The translations under genes and the position numbers were made by a program. Under the pieces are notes generated by a model. The model did no database searches. It worked only from the letters and a program-made list of their open reading frames with translations, and was not told the origin of the DNA. From Caldicellulosiruptor saccharolyticus DSM 8903 (GTDB lineage: Bacteria > Bacillota > Thermoanaerobacteria > Caldicellulosiruptorales > Caldicellulosiruptoraceae), in contig NC_009437.1 in the NCBI RefSeq assembly GCF_000016545.1, forward strand, positions 2,692,501 to 2,756,500: a DNA stretch of 64,000 bases, written 5' to 3'. This document shows positions 1-8,625 of this stretch, piece after piece. The first letter of the stretch is position 1, and each line of letters opens with the position of its first letter.

Positions 1-531
1 ATTTTCAAGCAGCTCTGGTGCAAGCGCAATGTCAAGAATTTTTTCTTCACAGTTAGAAATCAATTCTTCTAACTTCTCAGCTGTTGGCCTTTGTAAAAAT
101 CTCTCATCATGTGCACCTTTCTTTGCAGGGTTTATAAATGGCCCTTCTGAGAATATTCCGGGGATGTTTAGCTTAAAATTTGGGTCTTTCTTTGCCTCTT
201 TGATAGTTTTTGCAAGTCTATATATGTTTTCAAACGGAGCCGATACAATTGTTGGCAGAATAGTTGTAACACCATGTTTAAAATAGTAGTTTTGGATAGT
301 TTTTAAATCATTCTCTGTAGTATCAAAAAAATCAACTCCACCAATACCATGTGTGTGTTTGTCAACAAATCCAGGTGATAATATAAAATCTCTTCTGTCT
401 ATAATCTCATCTTTTCCAGTATCAATTCCTTTTTGCGTTCCCAAAATTTTGCCATCTTCTACAACCAAAACATTGTCTTTGATAAAAGAATGCCCATTGA
501 AAATCTTTTTGACCAAAAACTTTTTTCTCAT
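1..531 (-). CDS. nagA: N-acetylglucosamine-6-phosphate deacetylase, N-terminal part (cut by window start)
   Basis: The enzyme removes the acetyl group from GlcNAc-6-phosphate in cytoplasmic amino-sugar catabolism. The ATG at 531-529 (minus strand) opens 177 codons with no stop before the window edge. Residues 1-50 form the small beta-sandwich typical of the amidohydrolase fold. They are followed by the metal-binding HxH (H59, H61, in a GFVDKHTHG context) and by the family's conserved glycine-rich GPF segment. The gene starts 25 bases after the stop of the GH20 hexosaminidase gene with a GAGGTG ribosome-binding site, so the two are almost certainly co-transcribed: hexosaminidase releases GlcNAc, which after phosphorylation is the substrate here. 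The missing C-terminal half should carry the remaining metal ligands and the catalytic Asp. The family call is strong; the exact substrate is inferred from the family. Confidence 0.9.
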   Translation of the reverse strand, partial: MRKKFLVKKIFNGHSFIKDNVLVVEDGKILGTQKGIDTGKDEIIDRRDFILSPGFVDKHTHGIGGVDFFDTTENDLKTIQNYYFKHGVTTILPTIVSAPFENIYRLAKTIKEAKKDPNFKLNIPGIFSEGPFINPAKKGAHDERFLQRPTAEKLEELISNCEEKILDIALAPELLEN

Positions 532-556
532 TTTTAAAACACCTCAAAATATATTT

Positions 557-2200
557 TTAACTTTCTTCCAGTTCTAGGCTAACTTTACCAGCTGCTGCCC
601 AAAACCTTTCAACAATCCTATCAAGCCCTTCCTTTTTCCTCTCTTTACGCCACAGCCTGCAGTAATAACTTCCAAGCTCAATTAAATCACTTGCTGTCAC
701 TGTATTCTCAAGCCTTTTTATCGCTACCCTTATAGCCTGTCGGATAAATGCTAAATCTTCAGGAAGATTTGCATCAATAGCCTTTTGCAAAGCTTCTTCA
801 AAACATCTTTTTAACCCTTGTTCCTCAGAAGTCCCCATTTTTAAGACCTCTTTGTTCCCATACAACAGACCTTTTATATTATTTGCAATTTTCGACATAC
901 CAAAAAATTTTCTTACATCAACCAGCTTTTCGCTATCACCAGAAAGAACAATATAACTCTTTTCCCAATCCCCACCACCTTCAGCAAACTCAATTGTAGC
1001 AACAAGAAGCGGATATAAAAAACTAAACAAACACTCCTGACCATCATCACCCCAGGATGTCACCAAAAAGCCTTGAATGCCTTTTTCCTTTGCTGCATCA
1101 ATAAAGTTTTTTATGTTCTCAATTGCTGCTTCAAAGTCAGGATAAAACCTGTTCCAATTAGAAAAACCCGGACACACTATCTGATTTGATTGATAATTCT
1201 TTCCAAGACTTTCAATCCTGTTTATAAAATGCTCCTTGGGCATTGCTGCATAGTCCCAGTTGGCTAAAATTGTTCTTTGCCATATATCGCTTTGCAAAAG
1301 GTTCTCCCATACCTTCCTTTCATCAGGCCTTAAAAACATACCTGTTAGCATATCTGCCCACATGATAGGAATCTTTCTGTATTTTTCTACCATATCTATC
1401 ATGTTTTTGTGATGTTCTTCATATAACTTTGGCCCTTCAAATATCCAATTCTTTTCCAAACTTTTTCCCCTTCCAAGTGCCCATGTCTCATCCCCGCCAA
1501 TGTGAACGTACTTAGATGGGAAAAACTCTAATACTTCTTCTAAAAGTTCATAAGCAAATCTCTTTGCTTCTTCACTCGACAAATCAAGGCATCCTTCTCT
1601 TGGCAAATACCATTCACTGTATTTGGAGTACTCTGGAATTGATAAAATATTCTCCATATGACCTGTTAACTCTAAAGATGGAAATACTTCTATTCCAAGA
1701 TTTTTGCCGTACTCTATAATTTCTTTTAACTCCTCTTTTGTTAATCTTCCTCTACCTGCCCCTATCTTAGGATGTTTTTCCCATGGAAAAAGATCTTCAA
1801 AGTATATTGCAAAGTAGTTAATTTTAAGCAAAAATAGCCATCTCAATATGTTTTTAAAAGTTGATACACTGGGCACTCCACCCCTTGCAATATCAAGATG
1901 AAAGCCTCTAAAAGAAAATCTAAATTCCTCTTCTACTGTGACTTGCGGCAGTGCATCTTTTCTTTGAATTAAGAGCTGAACTAAGGTGGCATAAGCAACA
2001 TTAACATTTCCCCAGACATTTACTTTTTTGTCCTCTATTGAAATACCTGTTCCAGGTCTTTCGACAATCTCTATCCTCCATGAGCCTTTTGGTATTGAAA
2101 ACTCCCTTGAAATGAAATCTGGAAAGTTTTCAAAACCATCAAAGTCAAACCATCTCCCTGTGAAATCAAGTTTTTTAGGCTTTGGAACAATTTTAAACAT
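557..2200 (-). CDS. Beta-N-acetylhexosaminidase, GH20 family
   Basis: The protein (547 residues) cleaves terminal beta-linked GlcNAc or GalNAc. It has a GH20b-like N-terminal domain (about 1-85) followed by a TIM-barrel catalytic domain. The diagnostic HIGGDE motif gives the catalytic pair D237-E238 of the substrate-assisted mechanism. No signal peptide is visible, so it is probably cytoplasmic and acts on imported oligosaccharides or cell-wall recycling products. I chose the ATG at 2200 because AAGGGAG lies just upstream of it; an in-frame start nine codons earlier at 2227 has no ribosome-binding site. It lies between a GNAT gene (stop 40 bases upstream) and nagA, which supports an amino-sugar operon. 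The GH20 call is firm; the natural substrate is not shown by the sequence. Confidence 0.9.
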   Translation of the reverse strand: MFKIVPKPKKLDFTGRWFDFDGFENFPDFISREFSIPKGSWRIEIVERPGTGISIEDKKVNVWGNVNVAYATLVQLLIQRKDALPQVTVEEEFRFSFRGFHLDIARGGVPSVSTFKNILRWLFLLKINYFAIYFEDLFPWEKHPKIGAGRGRLTKEELKEIIEYGKNLGIEVFPSLELTGHMENILSIPEYSKYSEWYLPREGCLDLSSEEAKRFAYELLEEVLEFFPSKYVHIGGDETWALGRGKSLEKNWIFEGPKLYEEHHKNMIDMVEKYRKIPIMWADMLTGMFLRPDERKVWENLLQSDIWQRTILANWDYAAMPKEHFINRIESLGKNYQSNQIVCPGFSNWNRFYPDFEAAIENIKNFIDAAKEKGIQGFLVTSWGDDGQECLFSFLYPLLVATIEFAEGGGDWEKSYIVLSGDSEKLVDVRKFFGMSKIANNIKGLLYGNKEVLKMGTSEEQGLKRCFEEALQKAIDANLPEDLAFIRQAIRVAIKRLENTVTASDLIELGSYYCRLWRKERKKEGLDRIVERFWAAAGKVSLELEES

Positions 2201-2240
2201 TCTTTGATATCTCCCTTCTGCAAGCAATTTTTATGCTTTG

Positions 2241-3209
2241 TCAAAAATTATCTGTACTCCAAAAGAGAAATTTATTTGGCTCTCTTGTCAGGATACTTAT
2301 CAGTCTTTCAGTTGAATCAACAAGTAAGCCTTCCAGCTTGAAAGGAGTAATAAGATTTACCATCAAACTATTGTCTTCAAACTCAGTACACCCAGTAAGC
2401 TCAAGACCAATTGCCTTTGGATATTTAATTGCTTCTGCATCTTCATTGTTTATAATAAAATTTATAAACTCCATCAAAGGTATCTCTTTGTTTGATAAGT
2501 CAGAGCAGCCATATTCCAGTATAATTATTTCTTTGCCATTTTTTCTATAAAACAAATATGCAGCCAATCTCCCCTCAATAAAATATCCTAAACTTTTTTT
2601 AGGTTCAAACTTAACCCAGCCAAGCCAATATTCCCTGTTTCTAACAACAGGGCCATTAAAATTAGCTGAGTATAGCTTGTAGATTTCATCTATAATTTCG
2701 ACATTATTGTCTGACAAATTTATTTTTTTTACTTCCCCTGTTTGAGTAGTCTCAAATTCATAATATTTTTGAAAGGTATCTCTGTCAACCAAACAAAATT
2801 CGCGCGGCAGTACTTTATAGCCAAACTTGCCATAAAAATTGTGAAGCGATGCAAAAAGTATAGAAATATAAAGCTTTTTCTCTTTCATTGTATCTATTGC
2901 CATGCAAAGAAGCTTTGATGCAAGATTCATTCCTCTGTACTCAGGTTTTGTACTTACCTCTCCTATTCCACCAACAGTTATTTCTTTACCATGAAAATAT
3001 ACCCTTCTGTAAAATAATCTTACTGTGCTTGCTATAATACTATCGTCTACCGCCACAAAAATGCCGCCAAGATGCTTGAGAGGGTCATTGAAATAATGTC
3101 TTTTGAAATAATCAAGCCAGTATTCTAAATTTTGGTTATCTCCAAAAATGCTCGCACAATGGTAAAACCATTTTTCAAGTTCTGGTTCTTTTAAGGTTCT
3201 AAATTCCAT
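2241..3209 (-). CDS. GNAT-family N-acetyltransferase (Eis-like, two-domain)
   Basis: The product (322 residues) has an N-terminal GNAT domain with the acetyl-CoA pyrophosphate-binding loop near residues 86-103 (VSTKPEYRGMNLASKLL) and a second, degenerate half. The length and two-part layout resemble Eis-type or tandem GNAT acetyltransferases more than the common single-domain enzymes of about 150 residues. The ATG at 3209 is preceded by AGGAAGGAG, a strong start. It is the first gene of the apparent GNAT-GH20-nagA operon, so an amino sugar or amino-sugar antibiotic is a plausible acceptor, but nothing in the sequence fixes the substrate. No signal peptide is seen. Confidence 0.75.
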   Translation of the reverse strand: MEFRTLKEPELEKWFYHCASIFGDNQNLEYWLDYFKRHYFNDPLKHLGGIFVAVDDSIIASTVRLFYRRVYFHGKEITVGGIGEVSTKPEYRGMNLASKLLCMAIDTMKEKKLYISILFASLHNFYGKFGYKVLPREFCLVDRDTFQKYYEFETTQTGEVKKINLSDNNVEIIDEIYKLYSANFNGPVVRNREYWLGWVKFEPKKSLGYFIEGRLAAYLFYRKNGKEIIILEYGCSDLSNKEIPLMEFINFIINNEDAEAIKYPKAIGLELTGCTEFEDNSLMVNLITPFKLEGLLVDSTERLISILTREPNKFLFWSTDNF

Positions 3210-3666
3210 AAAAATACTCTCCTTCCTGTTGTTCGTTTTAAATTAGATTGGACAACTGAAGAAAAAATGAACAATGTCTCAACATTGTATCTAATATTAG
3301 TTGAAATGCAAAATACATATTTTGAATAAAAGAGAATATAATACAAAGTGGATATTAGCTGCGTTTTAAGAGGAAACAGACATACATTAATAATTATTAT
3401 ATTGTATACAGCTAATTCTAAATGTTTGTGTTTGATATTGTAATTAACGTGTAATTTTTTTATCTATATCTATTCTTTTAAAAATAGACTCTTGGCAGAG
3501 TACTATGGTGTTTTTGGATATACAAAAAATTGGAGCTTTCCATTCTTTGGGCTAATAAAGAAACATTTTTATAATGTGCTTCTTCTTAGATTTACAATAT
3601 GTTTCTATTTTTTTATTTCTTATATTCTCCCAGATAGAGAGAAATATATGATTATACATATACAGC
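3210..3666. other. Intergenic region, 457 bp, no supported gene
   Basis: This very AT-rich stretch separates the GNAT operon from the gene ending at 3667. It should hold the promoter of the GNAT-GH20-nagA operon, but I could not pick a -35/-10 pair with confidence. A short inverted repeat (ACAATGT, four bases, ACATTGT) lies near 3270-3287 and could be an operator. The only sizeable reading frame here, on the plus strand, has no ribosome-binding site and runs into the converging gene. Confidence 0.4.
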
Positions 3667-4584
3667 CTAAATTTGGGATTTATTCTTTTCAGTTTGCGCA
3701 AACAAATAATTTATAATAAACACACCTATTATTACTAAATATACAATTTTAGTCCATCCTTCGAAAATTATCATCCAATTCAAATTTTCTACTTCAGATG
3801 CATAAGTAACACCAATTACTTCGCTAATTACTTTGAAAAATTTTTGTGAGATGCATTGTAGAGTTAATTTATTATTTTCAATTTCGAAAAAAACAAGTAG
3901 AAAAATAAATTCTAAAAACAAGTAAAATGTATTCCAAAATACTATCCGCAGTAACAACTCTATTCTTGAATACAACTCCATACTTGAATTGAACTTGTTT
4001 AATTTTCTATACGCAAGTATCATTTCCTTTGAATACCTTAACCATAAATATATGTATATCAAGTGAAATATTAAAATAAAAATAAAAAAAGATAAAGCAC
4101 AGACCCTAAACATATTTGAGACAGAGATTCCTATAAAACTTCCTTTAGATTGAATTCCGTTTAAAATCATGTCGAACACTGGTCCAAAAATTAGAAACAT
4201 CATAAATAGAATTCCTATAAAATAGTCTTCATTTACTTCAATTTTAGTTGTCTCCAATATTTTCCAATTTTCTTGGAATAATTTTACACAAAACATTGAT
4301 ATAGCCGCCCACAAAATTATCCCTATTATAAGATAAATTATACCTTTTAAAAAACCTTTTGATTCTACAAGTATCGCGCTGGAGGAACTGTAAATAACAA
4401 TAACAATAATAATCGCAATTGACATGAATATTTTCTGCCATCTTTTTTTAGGTTTAATAAATTGCCAGCATTCTTTTAAAATTTGTAACAAGTTTTTCCA
4501 TATATATTTTACAAACAAACAATACAATACAAACCATACTCCGATTGTTAGAATCACCCATAAGTAAAGAATATCATTTTTCAC
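3667..4584 (-). CDS. Integral membrane protein of unknown function
   Basis: The product (305 residues) has about six hydrophobic segments and no domain I recognise. A basic cytoplasmic loop (KPKKRWQK, near residue 50) and a C-terminal KNKSQ tail frame the helices. The start is taken as GTG at 4584 because AGGAGG sits nine bases upstream. The earlier ATGs at 4608 and 4593 would put the ribosome-binding site inside or directly against the start. It follows the permease gene at 4632-5480 by 47 bases on the same strand, so it may be the last gene of the sugar-transport operon. Codon use is not obviously different from its neighbours. I cannot assign a function. Confidence 0.6.
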   Translation of the reverse strand: MKNDILYLWVILTIGVWFVLYCLFVKYIWKNLLQILKECWQFIKPKKRWQKIFMSIAIIIVIVIYSSSSAILVESKGFLKGIIYLIIGIILWAAISMFCVKLFQENWKILETTKIEVNEDYFIGILFMMFLIFGPVFDMILNGIQSKGSFIGISVSNMFRVCALSFFIFILIFHLIYIYLWLRYSKEMILAYRKLNKFNSSMELYSRIELLLRIVFWNTFYLFLEFIFLLVFFEIENNKLTLQCISQKFFKVISEVIGVTYASEVENLNWMIIFEGWTKIVYLVIIGVFIINYLFAQTEKNKSQI

Positions 4585-4631
4585 ATCTATCATCCTCCTC
4601 AAATTCATTCTTACTTATTCTGAATATATTT

Positions 4632-5480
4632 TTACCCCTTCATAGCCCCAGCTATCATTCCTTTTAGAAGCTTATCTTGCAAAACAAAGTAAATTATTAT
4701 GCTTGGTATTGCTGATATAACAACTGCCGTAAACATTTTGGTAAGCTCTGCACCATACATCCCCCTAAAGTTCAAAAGCCCAACAGGTAGTGTCATAAGT
4801 TCTGGTGTCTGTATCAAAACCAAGGGTATCAAAAGATCATTCCATGCACCGAGGAAATTAAATACTGCAATTGTTACAAAAGCTGGTGTTGTTAATGGAA
4901 GAATTATTTTATAGAATATCTTGTAAACCGAGCAGCCATCAATCAAAGCCGCCTCTTCTAACTCCCGTGGAATGGTCTTGTAAAATCCAGTTAGAATGTA
5001 TATAGATGTTGGCAGGGCAAATGCAACTGTTGGAATTAATAGTCCAATTCGAGAATCCAAGAGATTTAACTTTTTAAAGTTGATAAAAAGTGGAATCAAT
5101 ATTATTTGTATTGGAACCATTATACCTGCCAAAAAGTAATTCAAGACCTTTTGACTTGAACGCCATATCATTCTTTCAATTGCATATGCTGCCATTGAAC
5201 TAAATAAGATAGAAAAGATAACACTCACACTTGAGATTATCAAACTATTTATTGTAAACTGCTGGATACCCATAGTTACCCATGCATCATAATAATTTTT
5301 TAGCTGAAGCTTTGATAAAGACGGCAAACCAAAAGGATTTGCTAAAAAGTCATTGTTTGTCTTAAGTGAATTGTAAAAGAGCCATATTAATGGAAACAAA
5401 GTTATGATAGAATACAGCGTTAAAAACAGAAGAATAATCACCTTCGTCAATGTTGACATTTTAACATATCTTGAGAACAA
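4632..5480 (-). CDS. Carbohydrate ABC transporter permease, MalG/AraQ type
   Basis: This 282-residue inner permease subunit imports sugars or oligosaccharides together with the permease encoded just upstream. Six membrane segments are visible. The cytoplasmic EAA loop that docks the ATPase reads EAALIDGCSVYKIFYKIILP near residues 180-200. The start is TTG at 5480, supported by GGTGAGGTG at good distance. The gene follows the MalF-type permease by 21 bases. No ATPase gene lies nearby, which is usual for CUT1 systems that share one MsmK-type ATPase. Substrate is inferred from context: the adjacent phosphorylase and glucanase suggest short beta-glucans or their breakdown products. Confidence 0.9.
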   Translation of the reverse strand: MFSRYVKMSTLTKVIILLFLTLYSIITLFPLIWLFYNSLKTNNDFLANPFGLPSLSKLQLKNYYDAWVTMGIQQFTINSLIISSVSVIFSILFSSMAAYAIERMIWRSSQKVLNYFLAGIMVPIQIILIPLFINFKKLNLLDSRIGLLIPTVAFALPTSIYILTGFYKTIPRELEEAALIDGCSVYKIFYKIILPLTTPAFVTIAVFNFLGAWNDLLIPLVLIQTPELMTLPVGLLNFRGMYGAELTKMFTAVVISAIPSIIIYFVLQDKLLKGMIAGAMKG

Positions 5481-5501
5481 GCTTATTCACCTCACCAAAT
5501 G

Positions 5502-6380
5502 TTAATAAGCTATTTCTCTTCTTGCAGCAAACTTGTTAATAATGACAGTTATTAAAATGCTCACAACAAATAAGAATGTTGACGCTGCACTTCCAAGCCC
5601 ATATTGAAGTTTGTTAAATGCTGTTCTATATATGTATGTAGCAATCGTCTCTGACGCAAAGTCTGGGCCGCCTTCTGTCATTATCCATGCCATGTCAAAA
5701 TATTTCAAAGACCCTGTTATTATCAGAACTATTGAGACTCTCAAAACAGGCAAAATCTGTGGAATTATTATTCTAGTTATAAGCTTAAAACCGGTTGCAC
5801 CATCTACTATAGCTGCTTCAATAATGTCTTGTGATATTCCTGATATCGCAGCTATGTACAAAATCATGTGATACCCAACCCACTGCCAACATGTTGTTAT
5901 TGACAGAGCTAAAATAACATATTTTTGTGAAAGCCACTCTTGCTGAAAGGCTCCCAAACCAATAGTTTTTAACACAGAGTTTATAAGTCCAAAGTCATAG
6001 TTGTATACAAAAAACCACAGTATACCTATCACAGAGCTTGAAAGTATATTTGGTATGAAAAATGCATTCTGGTAATATTTTCTTCCTTTTGTTACATTCA
6101 CAATACATAACGCTAAAAACAGGCCAAGTACAACTTGTAAAATTAAGGATAATAGTGTAATTTCTAATGTGTGCCAAATCGAAGAGATAAATATTTCGTC
6201 CTTAAACAGTTCCTTGTAATTTTCAAAACCAACATAAGTCATTTGAGAAAGCATATCCCATTTAAAAAAGCTTACATAAAATGAATGAAGTATTGGCAGT
6301 GGAACAACAAGAGTGAATAGAATAAGTGCTGGAGCAATAAATATCGCTATTGTTAGTTTATTGCCAAATGCTTTTTCCAA
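5502..6380 (-). CDS. Carbohydrate ABC transporter permease, MalF/UgpA type
   Basis: This 292-residue permease partners with the next gene. It has six membrane segments and the EAA loop EAAIVDGATGFKLITRIIIP. The start is TTG at 6380 with AGAGGTGAAG upstream. It lies 91 bases downstream of the binding-protein gene, and that gap holds a perfect stem-loop. This is a common arrangement in which more mRNA for the binding protein survives than for the permeases. Family assignment (CUT1, COG1175) is firm. Substrate is inferred only from the surrounding beta-glucan genes. Confidence 0.9.
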   Translation of the reverse strand: MEKAFGNKLTIAIFIAPALILFTLVVPLPILHSFYVSFFKWDMLSQMTYVGFENYKELFKDEIFISSIWHTLEITLLSLILQVVLGLFLALCIVNVTKGRKYYQNAFFIPNILSSSVIGILWFFVYNYDFGLINSVLKTIGLGAFQQEWLSQKYVILALSITTCWQWVGYHMILYIAAISGISQDIIEAAIVDGATGFKLITRIIIPQILPVLRVSIVLIITGSLKYFDMAWIMTEGGPDFASETIATYIYRTAFNKLQYGLGSAASTFLFVVSILITVIINKFAARREIAY

Positions 6381-6425
6381 CTATCTTCACCTCTGAATTT
6401 TCAAAAATTTTCTAAATTGTATTTT

Positions 6426-6454
6426 GAGCCGAAGAGAAGTATTCTCTTCGGCTC
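6426..6454 (-). promoter_or_regulatory. Perfect 13-bp stem-loop between binding-protein and permease genes
   Basis: GAGCCGAAGAGAA, a three-base loop, then TTCTCTTCGGCTC form a perfect hairpin. On the transcribed minus strand it is followed by A-rich rather than U-rich sequence, so it is not a good intrinsic terminator. It more likely protects the 3' end of a processed binding-protein mRNA, giving more binding protein than permease. Confidence 0.6.
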
Positions 6455-6471
6455 AGTACAAATTTTATTCT

Positions 6472-7779
6472 TTATTTTTTCATCTCTTTTTTAGCAATCT
6501 CTGCAAGCTTTTTGAATGCTTCTTGTGGGTCTTTCCCAAGGTAAATTGACTGAATAGTGTTGTTGAAACCATCACCAATAATTGGCCCAAACATAACATC
6601 ATAGTATGTGAATGAGTCTTTTGTGTTTTGGTCCTTTAAGAGATTCAAAACATCAAGATATAATTTCGTAACTTTCTTTGGATCTGGATTGACCTTTACT
6701 GAAGGAATGTAACCTGCTTTTTCTGCAATCAAGTCTTTTGCATACCTTTGTTCTGAAAGAAGCTTGAGCCATGTAGCTGCTGCCTGTTTATTCTTGCAAT
6801 TTGAACTTACTGCTATAACCTGTTCAATTCCTGCAAGGAAGTTATTTACACTTCCTTTTCCACCCTCTACAGCAGGCCATTTAAATGCACCAACATAATT
6901 TTTCACAGGTGACTGTGTTGATAAATACCCAACATCCCAACTTCCCATCACATACATTGCAGCTTTTCCCTGGTCAAATAAGTTACGCGCAGCAACGTAA
7001 TCTAAGCTTGTTGCACCCTTTGGAAATGCATTTAGTTTTACAAGCTCTTGTATCTTCTTACCTGTTTCAATAAATGCCTTATCTGTCCACGCATTAGGGT
7101 CTTTCTGAACTTTTCTATATGCATTAGGGTCAATTCTGTTTGCTATATACTCGGCATACATAGCCAAAATCCAGGGGTCTCTTGCATCTAATGCAAATGG
7201 AATAATCTTGTTCTTTGTAAGCGTCTTTATTATGTTAACAAGCTCAGACCAAGTCTTTGGTGGATTTAATTTGTATTTCTGGAATATTTGTTTGTTATAA
7301 TAAACAACTGTTGCAACCCTGATTTGAGGAATTTCATAGATTTTTCCATTAAACGTTGTAAGGTCAAAGACACCATTAACATACCTATTCTTCCATTCTG
7401 CATCTTTTGCCATTATGTCAGAAATAGGATAGAGCCTGTTTGCATCAACATAAGGTTTCATCTTGCCTGCAGCCCACATGTTCAAGATATCTGGTGGATT
7501 GTTTGCTGCCATAGCTGTTTGAAGTTTTGTTTTGTATTGTTCACCTGGTGTATAAACTGCTTTAATCTTTACTCCATATGGATTTTTAGAGTTAAATTCT
7601 TTGATTGCTTGCTCGTAAACCTGTTTTATAGTATCTGAATCAGACACCCAGCTCCAAAATGTAAGTTCATTATTTGCTGCTTGTACCTTCTTGTTACTTA
7701 TACCAACATTTGAAACTATAATGCTTAATGTGAAAGCTACAAGTAAAAACACAATACCTATTTGGGAAAATCTTTTCAT
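6472..7779 (-). CDS. Extracellular sugar-binding protein of ABC transporter (CUT1)
   Basis: This 435-residue family-1 solute-binding protein delivers a sugar to the two permeases encoded downstream. A basic N-terminus and hydrophobic segment (about 5-30) make a signal peptide with a likely VQA-ANN cleavage site near residue 35. No lipobox cysteine is present, which is unusual for a Gram-positive binding protein that must stay near the membrane. The mature part begins ELTFWSWV, typical of the UgpB/MalE group. Start ATG is preceded by AGGAGGTAA. The gene lies 90 bases downstream of a response-regulator gene and is probably controlled by it. Ligand is inferred to be a beta-glucan oligosaccharide or a product of it. 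Confidence 0.9.
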   Translation of the reverse strand: MKRFSQIGIVFLLVAFTLSIIVSNVGISNKKVQAANNELTFWSWVSDSDTIKQVYEQAIKEFNSKNPYGVKIKAVYTPGEQYKTKLQTAMAANNPPDILNMWAAGKMKPYVDANRLYPISDIMAKDAEWKNRYVNGVFDLTTFNGKIYEIPQIRVATVVYYNKQIFQKYKLNPPKTWSELVNIIKTLTKNKIIPFALDARDPWILAMYAEYIANRIDPNAYRKVQKDPNAWTDKAFIETGKKIQELVKLNAFPKGATSLDYVAARNLFDQGKAAMYVMGSWDVGYLSTQSPVKNYVGAFKWPAVEGGKGSVNNFLAGIEQVIAVSSNCKNKQAAATWLKLLSEQRYAKDLIAEKAGYIPSVKVNPDPKKVTKLYLDVLNLLKDQNTKDSFTYYDVMFGPIIGDGFNNTIQSIYLGKDPQEAFKKLAEIAKKEMKK

Positions 7780-7869
7780 TACAAATTACCTCCTTGTACT
7801 TTTTATTTTCATCCTCTATTTTAGTACAGAATGCATAACACATTATATAGACAAACTAAACTTTTTTGT

Positions 7870-8625
7870 TTAAAATTTAAACAGGATTTCACTGGAATTG
7901 TTCAATTTTTTCCATTCATTTGGAGTAATGCCGTAAATCTTTTTAAATACTTGACTAAAATACTGTGCATCAGAAAAACCAACAGCTTCTGCCACCTCAT
8001 AGTTTTTTAAACTACTATTTTTAAGAAGGCTTATTGCTTTTTTGAGCCTTACTTCTGTCAATATCTCTTTAAACGTTTTGCCAACTTTCTTTCTTAGGAG
8101 TCTTCCTAAGTACACTGGATGCAGATGTACATAATTGGCAACATCGTTTAGGGTTATCTGCTGGGCGTAATGCTTATTTAAATAATCAAAAACGGATTTT
8201 ATTACATCGCCATCACAATTCTCAATTAGGGTATCTTCATTTTCTCTATAATTTCGAATTTCATCAACCACCTTTTTTACTGCTTCTAATATTTCTTCTT
8301 TCGTAAACGGCTTTAGAATGTAATCCTTGACGCCTAATTTAACAGCCTTGTGAGCATACTCAAATTCCTTAAAACCACTCATCAAAATAATCTTCGGAGG
8401 TTTTGCCTTTTTACCTGTTATCTCAGCTAAGCACAGCCCATCTACCAGAGGCATTCTAATATCAGTTAAAATTATGTCAATCTCTTCTTTTTCTAAAATT
8501 TTCAAAGCATCTTCTCCATTTTGGGCAGCAATTACTTTCTCAATCCCTATTTCGTGCCATTCAATTGTTTTTGTAAGTCTTTCAAGCAATATTTCCTCAT
8601 CCTCTACAATTAGCATCCTACACAT
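7870..8625 (-). CDS. Response regulator, REC plus AraC-type DNA-binding domain (YesN type)
   Basis: The 251-residue protein has a receiver domain (1-120, phosphoacceptor D55 in ILTDIRMP, conserved K in ILKPF) and a C-terminal AraC/XylS helix-turn-helix pair (about 145-245, ending with the family signature GFSDAQYFSQVFKKIYGITP). It is shorter than usual YesN proteins because it lacks the middle region. The start overlaps the end of the kinase gene by 8 bases, so the two are translationally coupled. The binding-protein gene lies directly downstream, so it probably activates that transporter when its kinase senses sugar outside the cell. Confidence 0.92.
   Translation of the reverse strand: MCRMLIVEDEEILLERLTKTIEWHEIGIEKVIAAQNGEDALKILEKEEIDIILTDIRMPLVDGLCLAEITGKKAKPPKIILMSGFKEFEYAHKAVKLGVKDYILKPFTKEEILEAVKKVVDEIRNYRENEDTLIENCDGDVIKSVFDYLNKHYAQQITLNDVANYVHLHPVYLGRLLRKKVGKTFKEILTEVRLKKAISLLKNSSLKNYEVAEAVGFSDAQYFSQVFKKIYGITPNEWKKLNNSSEILFKF

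Noticed and set aside
3492-3716. 74-codon plus-strand frame
   Set aside because: TTG start without ribosome-binding site, no domain, and it runs into the converging membrane-protein gene.
7867-7881. GTTTAAA-A-TTTAAAC palindrome near the response-regulator stop
   Set aside because: AT-only palindromes of this size are expected often in such AT-rich DNA; no second copy near the regulated genes was found.
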